A DNA stretch of 10,307 nucleotides from JAULZV01 sp032117135 (GCA_032117135.1 JAULZV010000015.1:1-10307); one strand, 5' to 3'. Numbered from the stretch's first letter, positions 1 to 6,405 are shown. The notes: generated by a model not told the origin, from the letters alone. Translations and numbers: made by a program.

Positions 1-26
1 CCCCTTTTTTTATTCCACATCTTCTT

Positions 27-35
27 TGATATACT
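27..35 (+). promoter_or_regulatory. Extended -10 promoter element (TGATATACT)
   Basis: TGATATACT combines a TGN extension with TATACT. The identical 9-mer occurs before two other genes here (6397-6405 and 7618-7626). There is no clear -35. Start would fall near 42, giving a leader of about 22 nt. A second -10-like CATAAT (51-56) lies only 7 nt before the ATG and could give a leaderless mRNA. The C4T7 run at positions 1-11 may be the tail of a terminator outside the window. Confidence 0.5.
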
Positions 36-63
36 CTATACATTATTAATCATAATTTTTTGT

Positions 64-636
64 ATGAAAAAGAATGTACTAGGTGGAATATGTGTTCTAC
101 TATTGGCCATGATACAAAGTGAAGTGTTTGCGCAAGAAGTTGAAGAAAATCAAGAGGCAATTATTTTTGACCGAAACGAGTCCAAAGCAAAATTTGAAGA
201 ACGAAAAGAACAAATTCAGCAAAAAGTAGAAGAAAAGCGCCTTGAAATTAAAGAATCTGTGTCTCAAATGCAAGGCGAACGNNNNNNNNNNNNNNNNNNN
301 NNNNNNNNNNNNNNNNNNNNNNNNNNTGTAACTGTTCGATATGATGGTCTGACCGTACGAATACAATCTCGTATCGATAAGATGAATCAGGACGGTCTGG
401 ACACTTCCTCAGCCTTACAACTCTTTATTATTGCTCAAGAAAATCTAGATAATTCGGTTGCTGATATCGCTGTTGTACGTGAAAAAATTAAAAATATGCT
501 CCAGGAAGAATCTTCTAAAGAAACACTCAAAGCACTTGTTTTGGATCTCAAAACAAGTCTCCGAATAACACATACGTCTTATATTGAAACGGTGAAAGCA
601 CTCAAAGAGATATCACTCGACTCTGAGGAAATTTAA
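64..636 (+). CDS. Secreted E/K-rich coiled-coil-like protein, hypothetical (contains assembly gap)
   Basis: No named family is recognised. Residues 1-23 form a Sec signal peptide: an MKK start, a hydrophobic core (GICVLLLAMI) and a VFA|QE signal peptidase I site. The mature part begins with a charged E/K/Q-rich helix (about 35-72) likely to form a coiled coil. About 45 bases are unknown (282-326). The second half contains a pattern of the type R-I-x-S-R-I-x-K-M then D-G-x-D-T-S-x-A, followed by amphipathic helices to the end. I associate this layout with short uncharacterised periplasmic proteins of Patescibacteria; that is memory, not a search result. The frame is open on both sides of the gap, so the gap length is probably a multiple of three. 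There is no Shine-Dalgarno. The next gene starts 19 nt downstream and may be co-transcribed. Confidence 0.7.
   Translation: MKKNVLGGICVLLLAMIQSEVFAQEVEENQEAIIFDRNESKAKFEERKEQIQQKVEEKRLEIKESVSQMQGEXXXXXXXXXXXXXXXXVTVRYDGLTVRIQSRIDKMNQDGLDTSSALQLFIIAQENLDNSVADIAVVREKIKNMLQEESSKETLKALVLDLKTSLRITHTSYIETVKALKEISLDSEEI
282..326. other. Assembly gap (45 N)
   Basis: A run of 45 unknown bases lies inside the first gene. The reading frame continues after it, which fits a real length divisible by three. The flanking sequence encodes the E/K-rich helix, so a collapsed short tandem repeat is a plausible cause. Confidence 0.99.
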
Positions 637-655
637 TCATAACTCATAATTTATT

Positions 656-1003
656 ATGGAATCTCATACACCACAAGAAAAAACAACATATAACGCTCCT
701 ATTCAAGACATGGTTAATCAAACCAGAAAAGACAGTACAACAGGTCCTCTCATTGGTTCGATCATAATAATTATTATTATGGTAGTTGGAGGGCTTTATT
801 TTTGGGGAACTGTTGTGGTGAGTCAAAAAAATCAAATTCAAAGCACTATTTTGGAAGAACAAGCTCAAGCTGATAATGAGATAAAATCCATCACAAGTCA
901 GTCTTCCGATGATAGTATCGGATCTATTGAAGCAGACTTGAATGCAACTATTCTCGAAGACTTTGATTCAGAGCTCGATAGTATTGATATTGAATACCAA
1001 TAA
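656..1003 (+). CDS. Small single-pass membrane protein, hypothetical
   Basis: This 115-aa protein has no recognised family. Residues 1-30 are polar. One strongly hydrophobic segment (about 32-56, including an isoleucine run and VVGGLYFWGTVVV) is a transmembrane helix. The C-terminal half is acidic (D/E/S-rich) without obvious motifs. A basic residue pair (R24, K25) before the helix favours N-terminus inside and the acidic tail outside. It starts 19 nt after the preceding secreted protein gene on the same strand, so the two may form a small envelope operon. CATAAT at 645-650 lies only 5 nt before the ATG and could drive a leaderless transcript instead. No Shine-Dalgarno is seen. Confidence 0.65.
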   Translation: MESHTPQEKTTYNAPIQDMVNQTRKDSTTGPLIGSIIIIIIMVVGGLYFWGTVVVSQKNQIQSTILEEQAQADNEIKSITSQSSDDSIGSIEADLNATILEDFDSELDSIDIEYQ

Positions 1004-1024
1004 TACTCTCACGTCTTTTGCACA

Positions 1025-1052
1025 TTGATTTTTCAAGGTTTTAAGGTACACT
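1025..1052 (+). promoter_or_regulatory. Putative promoter of the trigger factor gene
   Basis: TTGATT (1025-1030), a 16-nt spacer and TACACT (1047-1052). Initiation near 1059 would leave a leader of about 20 nt. No Shine-Dalgarno lies between this and the ATG at 1080. Confidence 0.45.
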
Positions 1053-1079
1053 GCCCTCATTACCTTTAATCAAATATAC

Positions 1080-2093
1080 ATGGCAAAAGATTACGAAATC
1101 CTCTCAAAAACAGAACCTAAAGACTCCGAAATAGACATGGTAGTGGAGATTCCTGCCGAATTCATTGCTACCTTTCATGAAAAGGCACTCGCCCAGTTTA
1201 TCGCAGAAGCCGAAATTGATGGATTTCGAAAAGGAAAAGCTCCTGCTTCAATCGTGAAGGCTAAGGTTGGTGATTTTAGACTTTTTGAGGAAGCTGCACA
1301 GCGTGCTATTCAAAATGTTATTCCTCTTATTCTTCTTGAAGAAAAAATCGACGCAATTACCATGCCTCATGTACACCTCAACAAGATTGCAATCAATCAG
1401 CCTGTTGAGTTTCGGATGCACTTCTTTGTGATGCCTGAGATCGAGCTTGCTGACTACAAAAAGATTGCAACATCTATCAAAAAAGAAGATTCAAAGCTCA
1501 AAAAAGAAGAGGTTGATGGATATATTGAACAAATTCTTGCTTCTCGAGCGTCCAAAAATGAGGCTGGTGAAGAAATAAAACCCGAACTCACTGATGATTT
1601 TGTTAAAACCCTTGGAGATTTTAAAGATGTTGAAGATTTTAAGTCAAAATTAACTGAAAACATGCAAAAGGATAAAGATATCCAAGCTAATCAGAAGAAA
1701 AGACTTTCTATTATGGAAGAAATTATTGCACAAACAAAGATCAAAATGCCCGAAGTGCTGGTTGAAGAGGAGCAACAAAAAATGCTTGAAGAATTCAGGG
1801 GGCGAGTTGAAAGTATGAAAATGAACTTTGAAGAATATCTTACAACAATCAAAAAGACAGAAGACGAACTCAAGTCTGAGTGGAAGGACGACGCTACAAA
1901 GCGTGCCAAAATGAATCTTATCCTTCCAAACATTGCTTCTAAAGAAGACATCAAACCTGATACAAAAGATATCGACCATGAACTCTCTCATCTCAAGGCT
2001 CAATATCCTGATATTGATGAGCAAAGAGCTCGTGTATATATTGCGGGAGTACTCACCAATGAGAAAGTCTTTCAATTCTTAGAGACGCTGTAA
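1080..2093 (+). CDS. tig: Trigger factor lacking the PPIase domain
   Basis: Ribosome-associated chaperone that binds nascent chains at the tunnel exit. Residues about 18-120 form the ribosome-binding domain with the signature GFRKGKAP (48-55), the loop that contacts L23 in known trigger factors. The hallmark MPEIEL (118-123) ends this domain, as in the family. The protein then enters the helical C-terminal chaperone domain. The first arm (about 140-155, EEVDGYIEQI) is followed within about 12 residues by PELTDDFVKTLGDF, which in usual trigger factors comes only after the FKBP domain. The FKBP-type isomerase domain (about 95 residues) is therefore absent, which accounts for 337 aa against the usual 430 or so. 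Holdase activity should remain, prolyl isomerase activity should not. The frame is intact, so this is not a decayed gene. It is convergent with rsmE across a structured 278-bp spacer. Confidence 0.93.
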   Translation: MAKDYEILSKTEPKDSEIDMVVEIPAEFIATFHEKALAQFIAEAEIDGFRKGKAPASIVKAKVGDFRLFEEAAQRAIQNVIPLILLEEKIDAITMPHVHLNKIAINQPVEFRMHFFVMPEIELADYKKIATSIKKEDSKLKKEEVDGYIEQILASRASKNEAGEEIKPELTDDFVKTLGDFKDVEDFKSKLTENMQKDKDIQANQKKRLSIMEEIIAQTKIKMPEVLVEEEQQKMLEEFRGRVESMKMNFEEYLTTIKKTEDELKSEWKDDATKRAKMNLILPNIASKEDIKPDTKDIDHELSHLKAQYPDIDEQRARVYIAGVLTNEKVFQFLETL

Positions 2094-2110
2094 AAAGTGT
2101 TCTATAGACC

Positions 2111-2230
2111 AAAACAAAACCCCTCAAATGGAAAAGTCCTCGGTTTCCCGAGCCTGATATCGAAACCGTGCTCTAAGGAAGTGTGGCAGCAGGCTCGGCC
2201 AGACTATTTCCATTTGAGGGGTTTTGTTTT
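2111..2230. repeat. Nested inverted-repeat unit 1 (24-bp outer stem)
   Basis: Outer arms 2111-2134 and 2207-2230 are perfectly complementary over 24 bp. After a one-base bulge the stem continues with AGTC (2135-2138) and GACT (2202-2205). Inside is a second stem, CCGAGCCTG (2148-2156) with CAGGCTCGG (2190-2198), closing a 33-nt loop. An alternative small hairpin GGTTTC/GAAACC (2142-2147/2162-2167) competes with it. The unit lies just behind tig (stop ends 2093) and could end transcription, since the right arm finishes GTTTTGTTTT. No coding sequence is credible here. Confidence 0.85.
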
Positions 2231-2251
2231 CCTTATCGGTATCTTTTTACC

Positions 2252-2347
2252 ATTCTTTTTGAATAGTGTGACCGAGCCTGCGCATGAGCTTTATGAGTAG
2301 GTATAACGTGTTGCAGGCTCGGGAAACCGAGGGCTTTCAAAAAGAAT
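2252..2347. repeat. Nested inverted-repeat unit 2, inverted relative to unit 1
   Basis: Outer arms ATTCTTTTTGAA (2252-2263) and TTCAAAAAGAAT (2336-2347) enclose an inner stem CCGAGCCTGC (2272-2281)/GCAGGCTCGG (2313-2322) with a 31-nt loop. The right inner strand plus spacer (2314-2332) is a perfect 19-bp reverse complement of 2138-2156 in unit 1. The spacer lengths between outer and inner stems (8 left, 13 right) mirror those of unit 1 (13 left, 8 right). This is therefore an inverted, diverged copy of the same design with different outer arms. It ends 24 bp before the rsmE stop and could serve that gene as terminator. Confidence 0.8.
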
Positions 2348-2371
2348 AGTACCGTGCAGGCAACCCAGTCA

Positions 2372-3055
2372 CTACAACATAATCAAACTTACCGCGGCAA
2401 TCGCTGCTGTTTCGGTTTTGAGAATAGGTCCTTTGAGTTTGTATATATCCAGTTTTTGATTCCTAAAGTGCGATAATTCTTTTTCAGAAAATCCTCCTTC
2501 AGGGCCAATAAGTATCCCGTGTATATGCGCAGCTTGTTCGTGTGAGAGTAGACCTCCTTCGACATCAAATACAGTAGGCTTGAATACATCCACAACTTCT
2601 TCAAGGTTACGAATATCATGCAGAGTTGGTGTATCAATCCTTTGGGCTTGTTCACTCGCTTCTTCGATGATTTTGAGGCTTCTTGCGGTATTTATGCTGG
2701 TCTTTATGGTGCGATCAGATAATACAGGGTAAAAGTCAGTCACACCGAGCTCTGTGCATTTTTCAAGAATTAATTCAAACTTATCTTTTTTAGGAATACA
2801 AAAAAAGAGGGAAAGTTTTTTGGGAGTGTAGAGAGGTTCTACTTCTTGTATATCCGAAAGAATCACTTTATCTTGGAGCGCTTGAGTGATTATTCCTTCA
2901 AATGTAGCGCCGTATGTGCGAACAACTATTTTTTCGCCAGTTTTGAGTTTCAGTACTTTGCAAATCTGACTAATTACTTCCTTGTTCCGTATGTGGAGTT
3001 GCTTATCTGGTGTTGCAATTGCATCTGTATCTGTGAACCAATGGATTTTTTTCAT
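2372..3055 (-). CDS. rsmE: 16S rRNA (uracil(1498)-N(3))-methyltransferase RsmE
   Basis: SAM-dependent SPOUT methyltransferase that makes m3U1498 in helix 44 of 16S rRNA on the 30S subunit. At 227 aa it is slightly short for the family (about 240). Residues about 1-70 are the PUA-like RNA-binding domain. The SPOUT domain follows, with K-rich FELILEKCTELGV (about 93-105), SDRT (113-116), EEASEQAQR (131-139), the SAM-binding loop IGPEGGF (183-189) and the knot motif LKGPILKTETA (207-217). The start at 3055 gives the usual N-terminus and has no Shine-Dalgarno. GATACT (3066 to 3061 on this strand) lies 5 nt before the ATG and could be a -10. The gene is divergent from clpP and convergent with tig. 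Confidence 0.95.
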   Translation of the reverse strand: MKKIHWFTDTDAIATPDKQLHIRNKEVISQICKVLKLKTGEKIVVRTYGATFEGIITQALQDKVILSDIQEVEPLYTPKKLSLFFCIPKKDKFELILEKCTELGVTDFYPVLSDRTIKTSINTARSLKIIEEASEQAQRIDTPTLHDIRNLEEVVDVFKPTVFDVEGGLLSHEQAAHIHGILIGPEGGFSEKELSHFRNQKLDIYKLKGPILKTETAAIAAVSLIML

Positions 3056-3077
3056 AAATGAGTATCGTATAGTTAAG

Positions 3078-3106
3078 TTGATTTACCGGCTTATTTCTTG
3101 TATTGT
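3078..3106 (+). promoter_or_regulatory. Putative clpP promoter
   Basis: TTGATT (3078-3083), a 17-nt spacer and TATTGT (3101-3106). Initiation would fall near 3113, making the upstream in-frame TTG at 3098 unusable as a start. The leader would begin with a GC-rich hairpin, CGCGC-AAA-GCGCG (about 3119-3131). Confidence 0.5.
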
Positions 3107-3169
3107 AGCGATACGAAGCGCGCAAAGCGCGTCATGATTTATCAGCTTCATAAACTCTATCAAAAACAC

Positions 3170-3742
3170 ATGCTAATACCAACCGTAATCGACAAAACAC
3201 AGTTCGGAGAACGAGCGTACGATATTTATTCTCGCCTTCTTAAAGAAAATATTATTTTCCTCAGTGATGGCGTGGATGACAATGTTGCAAGTCTTGTTAT
3301 TTCTCAAATGCTCTACTTACAGTCTGTTGACCCTAAAAAGGATATTTATCTGTACGTTAATTCACCAGGAGGATCAGTGACTGCAGGTCTTGCCATTATT
3401 GATACTATGAACCATATCAAAAATGATGTGGCAACTGTGTGTTTTGGAATGGCTGCATCTATGGGTGCAATGATTCTTTCGAGTGGAGCCAAGGGAAAGC
3501 GATTTGCACTTCCTAACTCAGAGATCATGATTCATCAACCGCATGGTGGTATGGAAGGACAAGTGTCTGATATTGAGATTCGAACCAAATTGTATATCAA
3601 ACACAAAGAAAACCTTATCAAGATGCTTGCCAAGAATACTGGTCAAGACATCAAGAAGGTAGAAAAAGATATGGATCGAGACTTCTTTATGTCTGCAGAT
3701 GAGGCGAAGAAGTATGGGATTATTGATAAGGTGTATAACTAG
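3170..3742 (+). CDS. clpP: ATP-dependent Clp protease proteolytic subunit ClpP
   Basis: Serine protease subunit that assembles into the 14-mer degradation chamber and works with ClpX/ClpC-type unfoldases in the cytoplasm. Counting from the ATG at 3170 gives 190 aa beginning MLIPTVIDKT, the standard ClpP N-terminus. In this numbering the triad falls exactly at family positions: Ser97 in GMAASMGA, His122 in MIHQPHGG and Asp171 in DMDRDFF. The substrate-binding strand has NSPGGSVTAG (64-73) and the handle helix is intact. In-frame alternatives exist at 3134 (ATG, 12 residues longer) and 3098 (TTG). The latter lies upstream of the probable transcription start. No Shine-Dalgarno precedes any of them. 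An ideal hairpin terminator follows 10 bp after the stop, so clpP appears monocistronic, and no clpX is adjacent. Confidence 0.96.
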   Translation: MLIPTVIDKTQFGERAYDIYSRLLKENIIFLSDGVDDNVASLVISQMLYLQSVDPKKDIYLYVNSPGGSVTAGLAIIDTMNHIKNDVATVCFGMAASMGAMILSSGAKGKRFALPNSEIMIHQPHGGMEGQVSDIEIRTKLYIKHKENLIKMLAKNTGQDIKKVEKDMDRDFFMSADEAKKYGIIDKVYN

Positions 3743-3752
3743 GTCTGAGTTG

Positions 3753-3786
3753 AAAATGCGCCGCCCCTTTAGGGGCGGCGCATTTT
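3753..3786. terminator. Strong bidirectional hairpin terminator after clpP
   Basis: A 15-bp perfect stem (3753-3767 with 3772-3786), GC-rich in the middle and A/T at the base, closes a 4-nt loop (TTTA). The A4 on the left and TTTTCTTT on the right make it usable on either strand. It separates clpP from the PemK-like gene. Confidence 0.92.
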
Positions 3787-3836
3787 CTTTATAATTTCAT
3801 TACTTTGTTTTGTTACTCTAACAATAATTCATTGAT

Positions 3837-4247
3837 ATGAATAAAAAAGTATTTGAAGCATTGAATATTGAGAAACAAGCGATTCATGCGAGTAAGCAAG
3901 AAAGATTCTTTGTGAATGCTCGTGAAATTTGGTTTGTCAAAATGGGGCAAAATATAGGATACGAAGAAAATGGCAAGGATAAGTTTCTTAGACCTGTTTT
4001 GGTATTGAAAAAGGTCGGGAATATGTTTTTTACTGTTGCACTTACGAGCAGGGGCAAGAACTCTCATCCATTTTACTATAAGTTTAAGGATATACAGCTT
4101 CATAATCCTCGTTATGCTGATTCGTCATATGCGATTATGTCCCAGGCGCGAGTGATGGATAAGCGGATATTTTTTGAATATGCAGGTAATATATCCAGTG
4201 AGGAATTTGAAGTAATAAAACAAAAACTCAGAACATTACTGCTCTGA
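3837..4247 (+). CDS. PemK/MazF-like toxin-family protein, no adjacent antitoxin
   Basis: The core resembles the MazF/PemK endoribonuclease fold. REIWFVKMGQNIGYE (29-43) corresponds to the family's first strands with the G-x-N-x-G-x-E pattern. LRPVLVLKK (51-59) is the R-P-x-L-V-L strand carrying the family arginine. FTVALTS (65-71) and SYAIMSQARVMDKR (97-110) are later strands. A 28-residue helical N-terminal extension precedes the core. Family members usually sit behind a small antitoxin gene, but the 50 bp between the clpP terminator and this ATG cannot hold one and none follows. Solitary PemK-like genes of this form are, as I recall, common in Patescibacteria; toxicity here is unproven. The stop codon is TGA, and the terminator stem overlaps the last codons. 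Confidence 0.8.
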   Translation: MNKKVFEALNIEKQAIHASKQERFFVNAREIWFVKMGQNIGYEENGKDKFLRPVLVLKKVGNMFFTVALTSRGKNSHPFYYKFKDIQLHNPRYADSSYAIMSQARVMDKRIFFEYAGNISSEEFEVIKQKLRTLLL

Positions 4248-4253
4248 GTTTTT
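4222..4253 (+). terminator. Hairpin terminator overlapping the PemK-like stop codon
   Basis: AAAAACTCAGA (4222-4232) pairs with TCTGAGTTTTT (4243-4253) around a 10-nt loop, followed by a T-rich tail. The right arm contains the TGA stop (4245-4247), so the terminator is embedded in the end of the gene. Confidence 0.8.
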
Positions 4254-4344
4254 TGTTCTGTCTCTTGTTTGCACAAGAGATGGATCCCGAAGGACATTTG
4301 TATCTCAAATTGTATTCAACACATTTGATAAAGTCAAGAAAAAT

Positions 4345-4373
4345 TTGCCCTCCCTCCCCTTTTAGACTAATAT
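4345..4373 (+). promoter_or_regulatory. Putative rny promoter
   Basis: TTGCCC (4345-4350), a 17-nt spacer and TAATAT (4368-4373). The -10 ends 9 nt before the rny ATG, so the leader would be only a few nucleotides. Confidence 0.45.
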
Positions 4374-4382
4374 GCAACCATC

Positions 4383-5915
4383 ATGCCTACGCTCATACTC
4401 ATGGCTATAATTGCAGTCTCTGCCCTTCTTGTTGGTATCACCATCGGGTGGTTTTTGCGGTTCATTATTGCACTTGGTCAAAAAGGTTCGATGGAGCTTG
4501 AAATTAAAGAAATGATGCTCGAAGCTCGCACTGAAGTAGAGCGAATCAATCAAGAAGCAAGCGAGCAGGCGCATGAAACCATCAAGCTCGCCCAAGAAGA
4601 AGCCAAAACCCTTCGTGAAAAACTCTCTAAATCAGAAGAACACCTCATCAACCGTGAAAACCTTTTGGATAAACGTCAATTTGACTTGGATGAAGATCGT
4701 GAAAAACTCGAAAAGGAAGAAAGAAACCTTAAGAATTCTCTTTTGGAATCTCAAAAACTCAAAGATCAACTCGTTGAACGTCTTTCTCAGGTATCATCTC
4801 TTTCGATTACTGATGCCCAAAAAGAGCTTGTATCTGCACTTGAAAAAAATTACGAAGAAGATCTGATTGTGCGTTTGCGCAAACTTGAACTTGCAGGCAA
4901 AGAAAAGCTCGAGGCGAGGGCAAGAGATATTATTGTTTCTACTATTCAACGCATTGGCACTACTGTAAGCGCTGATCTATTTTCGACCAATGTACATCTA
5001 GAAGAAGATGCTATTAAAGGTAAAATTATCGGAAAAGAAGGTCGTAACATCAAAACATTTGAACGTCTTACGGGTGTTGAATTATTGGTAGATGATACAC
5101 CTTCAATGATTAGTATTTCGTCTTTTGATCCTGTGAGGCGTGCGATTGCTAAGATTGCACTCGAGGCACTGGTCAAAGATGGTCGAATTCAGCCTGCTAA
5201 AATTGAAAAAGAAGTCGAAAAAGCCGAAAAAGAAGTCAAAAAAATCATTAAAGAAAAAGGTGAAGAGGCTGCGTACGAATGCGGAGTTTTCGGTTTGGAT
5301 ACCAAAGTGCTACATATTTTGGGGCGTTTGTATTTTAGAACAAGCTATGGACAAAATGTTCTCGAGCATTCTAAAGAAATGGCACACATTGCCGGTATGA
5401 TCGCTGAAGAAGTAGGTGCTGATGTGCGTGTCGCTAAGGCTGGGGCGCTGGTTCATGATATCGGTAAGGCGCTTGATCATGAAGTACCAGGAACCCATGT
5501 AGAGATCGGAAAACGTATTTTGCAAAAGTTCAACACAAATCCTGAGATTATCAAGGCGATGCAATCTCATCATGATGAGTATCCTCACGAGAACGTGGAA
5601 GCTGTTATTGTGACTGTTGCTGACTCGATATCGGGAGGACGACCAGGAGCGCGTCGCGAAAATATCGATAATTTTATTAAGCGTCTTGGTGAGCTTGAAA
5701 ATATCGCAAATAGCTTTGAAGGGGTCGAAAAGTCTTATGCCCTATCGGCAGGACGAGAAATCCGAATCTTTGTCTCCCCTGAAAAGATCTCAGATATTGA
5801 TGCGTATTCGCTTGCTCGCAAGATTGCACATCGTATTGAAGAGGAGCTCAAGTACCCAGGTGAAATCAAAATCACCGTCATCCGAGAATCCAAGGTTATC
5901 GAATTTGCACGCTAA
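4383..5915 (+). CDS. rny: Ribonuclease Y
   Basis: Membrane-anchored endoribonuclease that starts mRNA decay by cutting single-stranded A/U-rich sites. At 510 aa it has full family length (about 520). Domains in order: an N-terminal transmembrane helix (about 5-31); a long charged coiled coil (about 36-180); a KH RNA-binding domain (about 205-275) with the GxxG loop IIGKEGRN (215-222); and an HD phosphohydrolase domain (about 325-425). Metal-binding residues of the HD domain are visible: His329 (LEHS), His358-Asp359 (VHDIG), His396/His397 (QSHHDE) and Asp414 (VADSISGGRPG). A C-terminal domain ends the protein. An internal Met at residue 7 is a weaker start. There is no Shine-Dalgarno, and the gene has its own promoter and no operon partner. 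Confidence 0.97.
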   Translation: MPTLILMAIIAVSALLVGITIGWFLRFIIALGQKGSMELEIKEMMLEARTEVERINQEASEQAHETIKLAQEEAKTLREKLSKSEEHLINRENLLDKRQFDLDEDREKLEKEERNLKNSLLESQKLKDQLVERLSQVSSLSITDAQKELVSALEKNYEEDLIVRLRKLELAGKEKLEARARDIIVSTIQRIGTTVSADLFSTNVHLEEDAIKGKIIGKEGRNIKTFERLTGVELLVDDTPSMISISSFDPVRRAIAKIALEALVKDGRIQPAKIEKEVEKAEKEVKKIIKEKGEEAAYECGVFGLDTKVLHILGRLYFRTSYGQNVLEHSKEMAHIAGMIAEEVGADVRVAKAGALVHDIGKALDHEVPGTHVEIGKRILQKFNTNPEIIKAMQSHHDEYPHENVEAVIVTVADSISGGRPGARRENIDNFIKRLGELENIANSFEGVEKSYALSAGREIRIFVSPEKISDIDAYSLARKIAHRIEEELKYPGEIKITVIRESKVIEFAR

Positions 5916-5916
5916 T

Positions 5917-5932
5917 TTTGACAGTTGTCAAA
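5917..5932. promoter_or_regulatory. Dyad upstream of the HU gene (TTTGACA-GT-TGTCAAA)
   Basis: A near-perfect palindrome with 7-bp arms and a 2-bp centre, directly behind the rny stop. No T-run follows, so it does not look like a terminator. It resembles an operator. Its TTGACA half could double as a -35, but no good -10 sits 16-18 nt downstream of it. Confidence 0.4.
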
Positions 5933-5952
5933 TTATGTAGCCTATTTTTTAT

Positions 5953-5984
5953 TATATTGCACAATATATAGCATTTTCTATAAT
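5953..5984 (+). promoter_or_regulatory. HU gene promoter with a dyad over the -35
   Basis: TATAAT (5979-5984) is a consensus -10. TTGCAC (5957-5962), 16 nt upstream, is a fair -35. The -35 is embedded in the perfect dyad TATATTG-CA-CAATATA (5953-5968), a likely protein-binding site. Initiation near 5991 gives a leader of about 42 nt. AGGAG in that leader (about 5988-5992) is some 40 nt from the ATG, too far to act as a Shine-Dalgarno. Confidence 0.55.
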
Positions 5985-6032
5985 AATAGGAGCTTGAAAC
6001 AAGCGTATTAGTAAATAATAAACATTTTGATT

Positions 6033-6305
6033 ATGAACAAAGCAAGTCTAGTTGAAAAAGTTCAATCAGTACTTGGTGGTACCAAAGCTGACGCGGAACG
6101 AGCAGTTGATGCCCTTTTCGAAGCGGTAGTATCTGAAATGAAGAAAGGCGGAGAGGTATCAGTAGCAGGTTTCGGAATCTTTTCTGTAAAGAGCCGAGCT
6201 GCACGAACTGCTCGAAACCCACGAACAGGTGAGTCAGTAAAGGTTCCAGCAATGAATGTTCCAAAATTCCGAGCTGCTAAAGCTTTGAAAGACGCTGTAA
6301 AATAA
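6033..6305 (+). CDS. HU family DNA-binding protein
   Basis: Histone-like nucleoid protein, active as a dimer that bends DNA with two beta arms. From the ATG at 6033 it is 90 aa, the standard HU length. Helical dimerisation part (1-40, MNKASLVEKV); core GFGIF (46-50); beta-arm with RNPRTGE (61-67), where Pro63 is the residue that inserts into the minor groove; and C-terminal PKFRAAKALKDAV (77-89). An in-frame TTG two codons upstream (6027) is less likely. The gene stands alone between its own promoter and a strong terminator. HU and IHF subunits look alike at this level, but HU is the safer call. Confidence 0.96.
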   Translation: MNKASLVEKVQSVLGGTKADAERAVDALFEAVVSEMKKGGEVSVAGFGIFSVKSRAARTARNPRTGESVKVPAMNVPKFRAAKALKDAVK

Positions 6306-6328
6306 TCTTTTTTATAGTTTGCAAACGA

Positions 6329-6355
6329 CAAAAGGCGCCCTTCGGGCGCCTTTTG
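6329..6355 (+). terminator. UUCG-capped terminator after the HU gene
   Basis: A 12-bp perfect stem, CAAAAGGCGCCC (6329-6340) with GGGCGCCTTTTG (6344-6355), is capped by a C(TTCG)G loop and followed by TTTTA. It is a textbook intrinsic terminator, and the A-run on the left makes it symmetric. Confidence 0.93.
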
Positions 6356-6396
6356 TTTTACGTGGTGTACCCTCTTGGTTTTTGATCCATTACTAA

Positions 6397-6405
6397 TGAT
6401 ATACT
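6397..6405 (+). promoter_or_regulatory. Extended -10 element (TGATATACT) before the TraX-like gene
   Basis: Same 9-mer as at 27-35 and 7618-7626. It ends 9 nt before the ATG at 6415, so initiation would fall within a few nucleotides of the start codon. A weak TTGGTT (6375-6380) lies 19 nt upstream. Confidence 0.5.

Noticed and set aside
2111..2230. Unit 1 as a signal recognition particle RNA
   Set aside because: It forms a long hairpin and contains AAGGAAG and AGCAGG-like strings, but the conserved apical GGAA tetraloop stem and the internal-loop motif of SRP helix 8 cannot be formed properly.
2097..2300. 67-aa open frame behind tig
   Set aside because: It lies entirely within the inverted-repeat units, has no protein-like features and its sequence is explained by the palindromes.
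6027..6032. TTG start two codons upstream of HU ATG
   Set aside because: The ATG at 6033 gives the canonical HU N-terminus and length of 90 aa.
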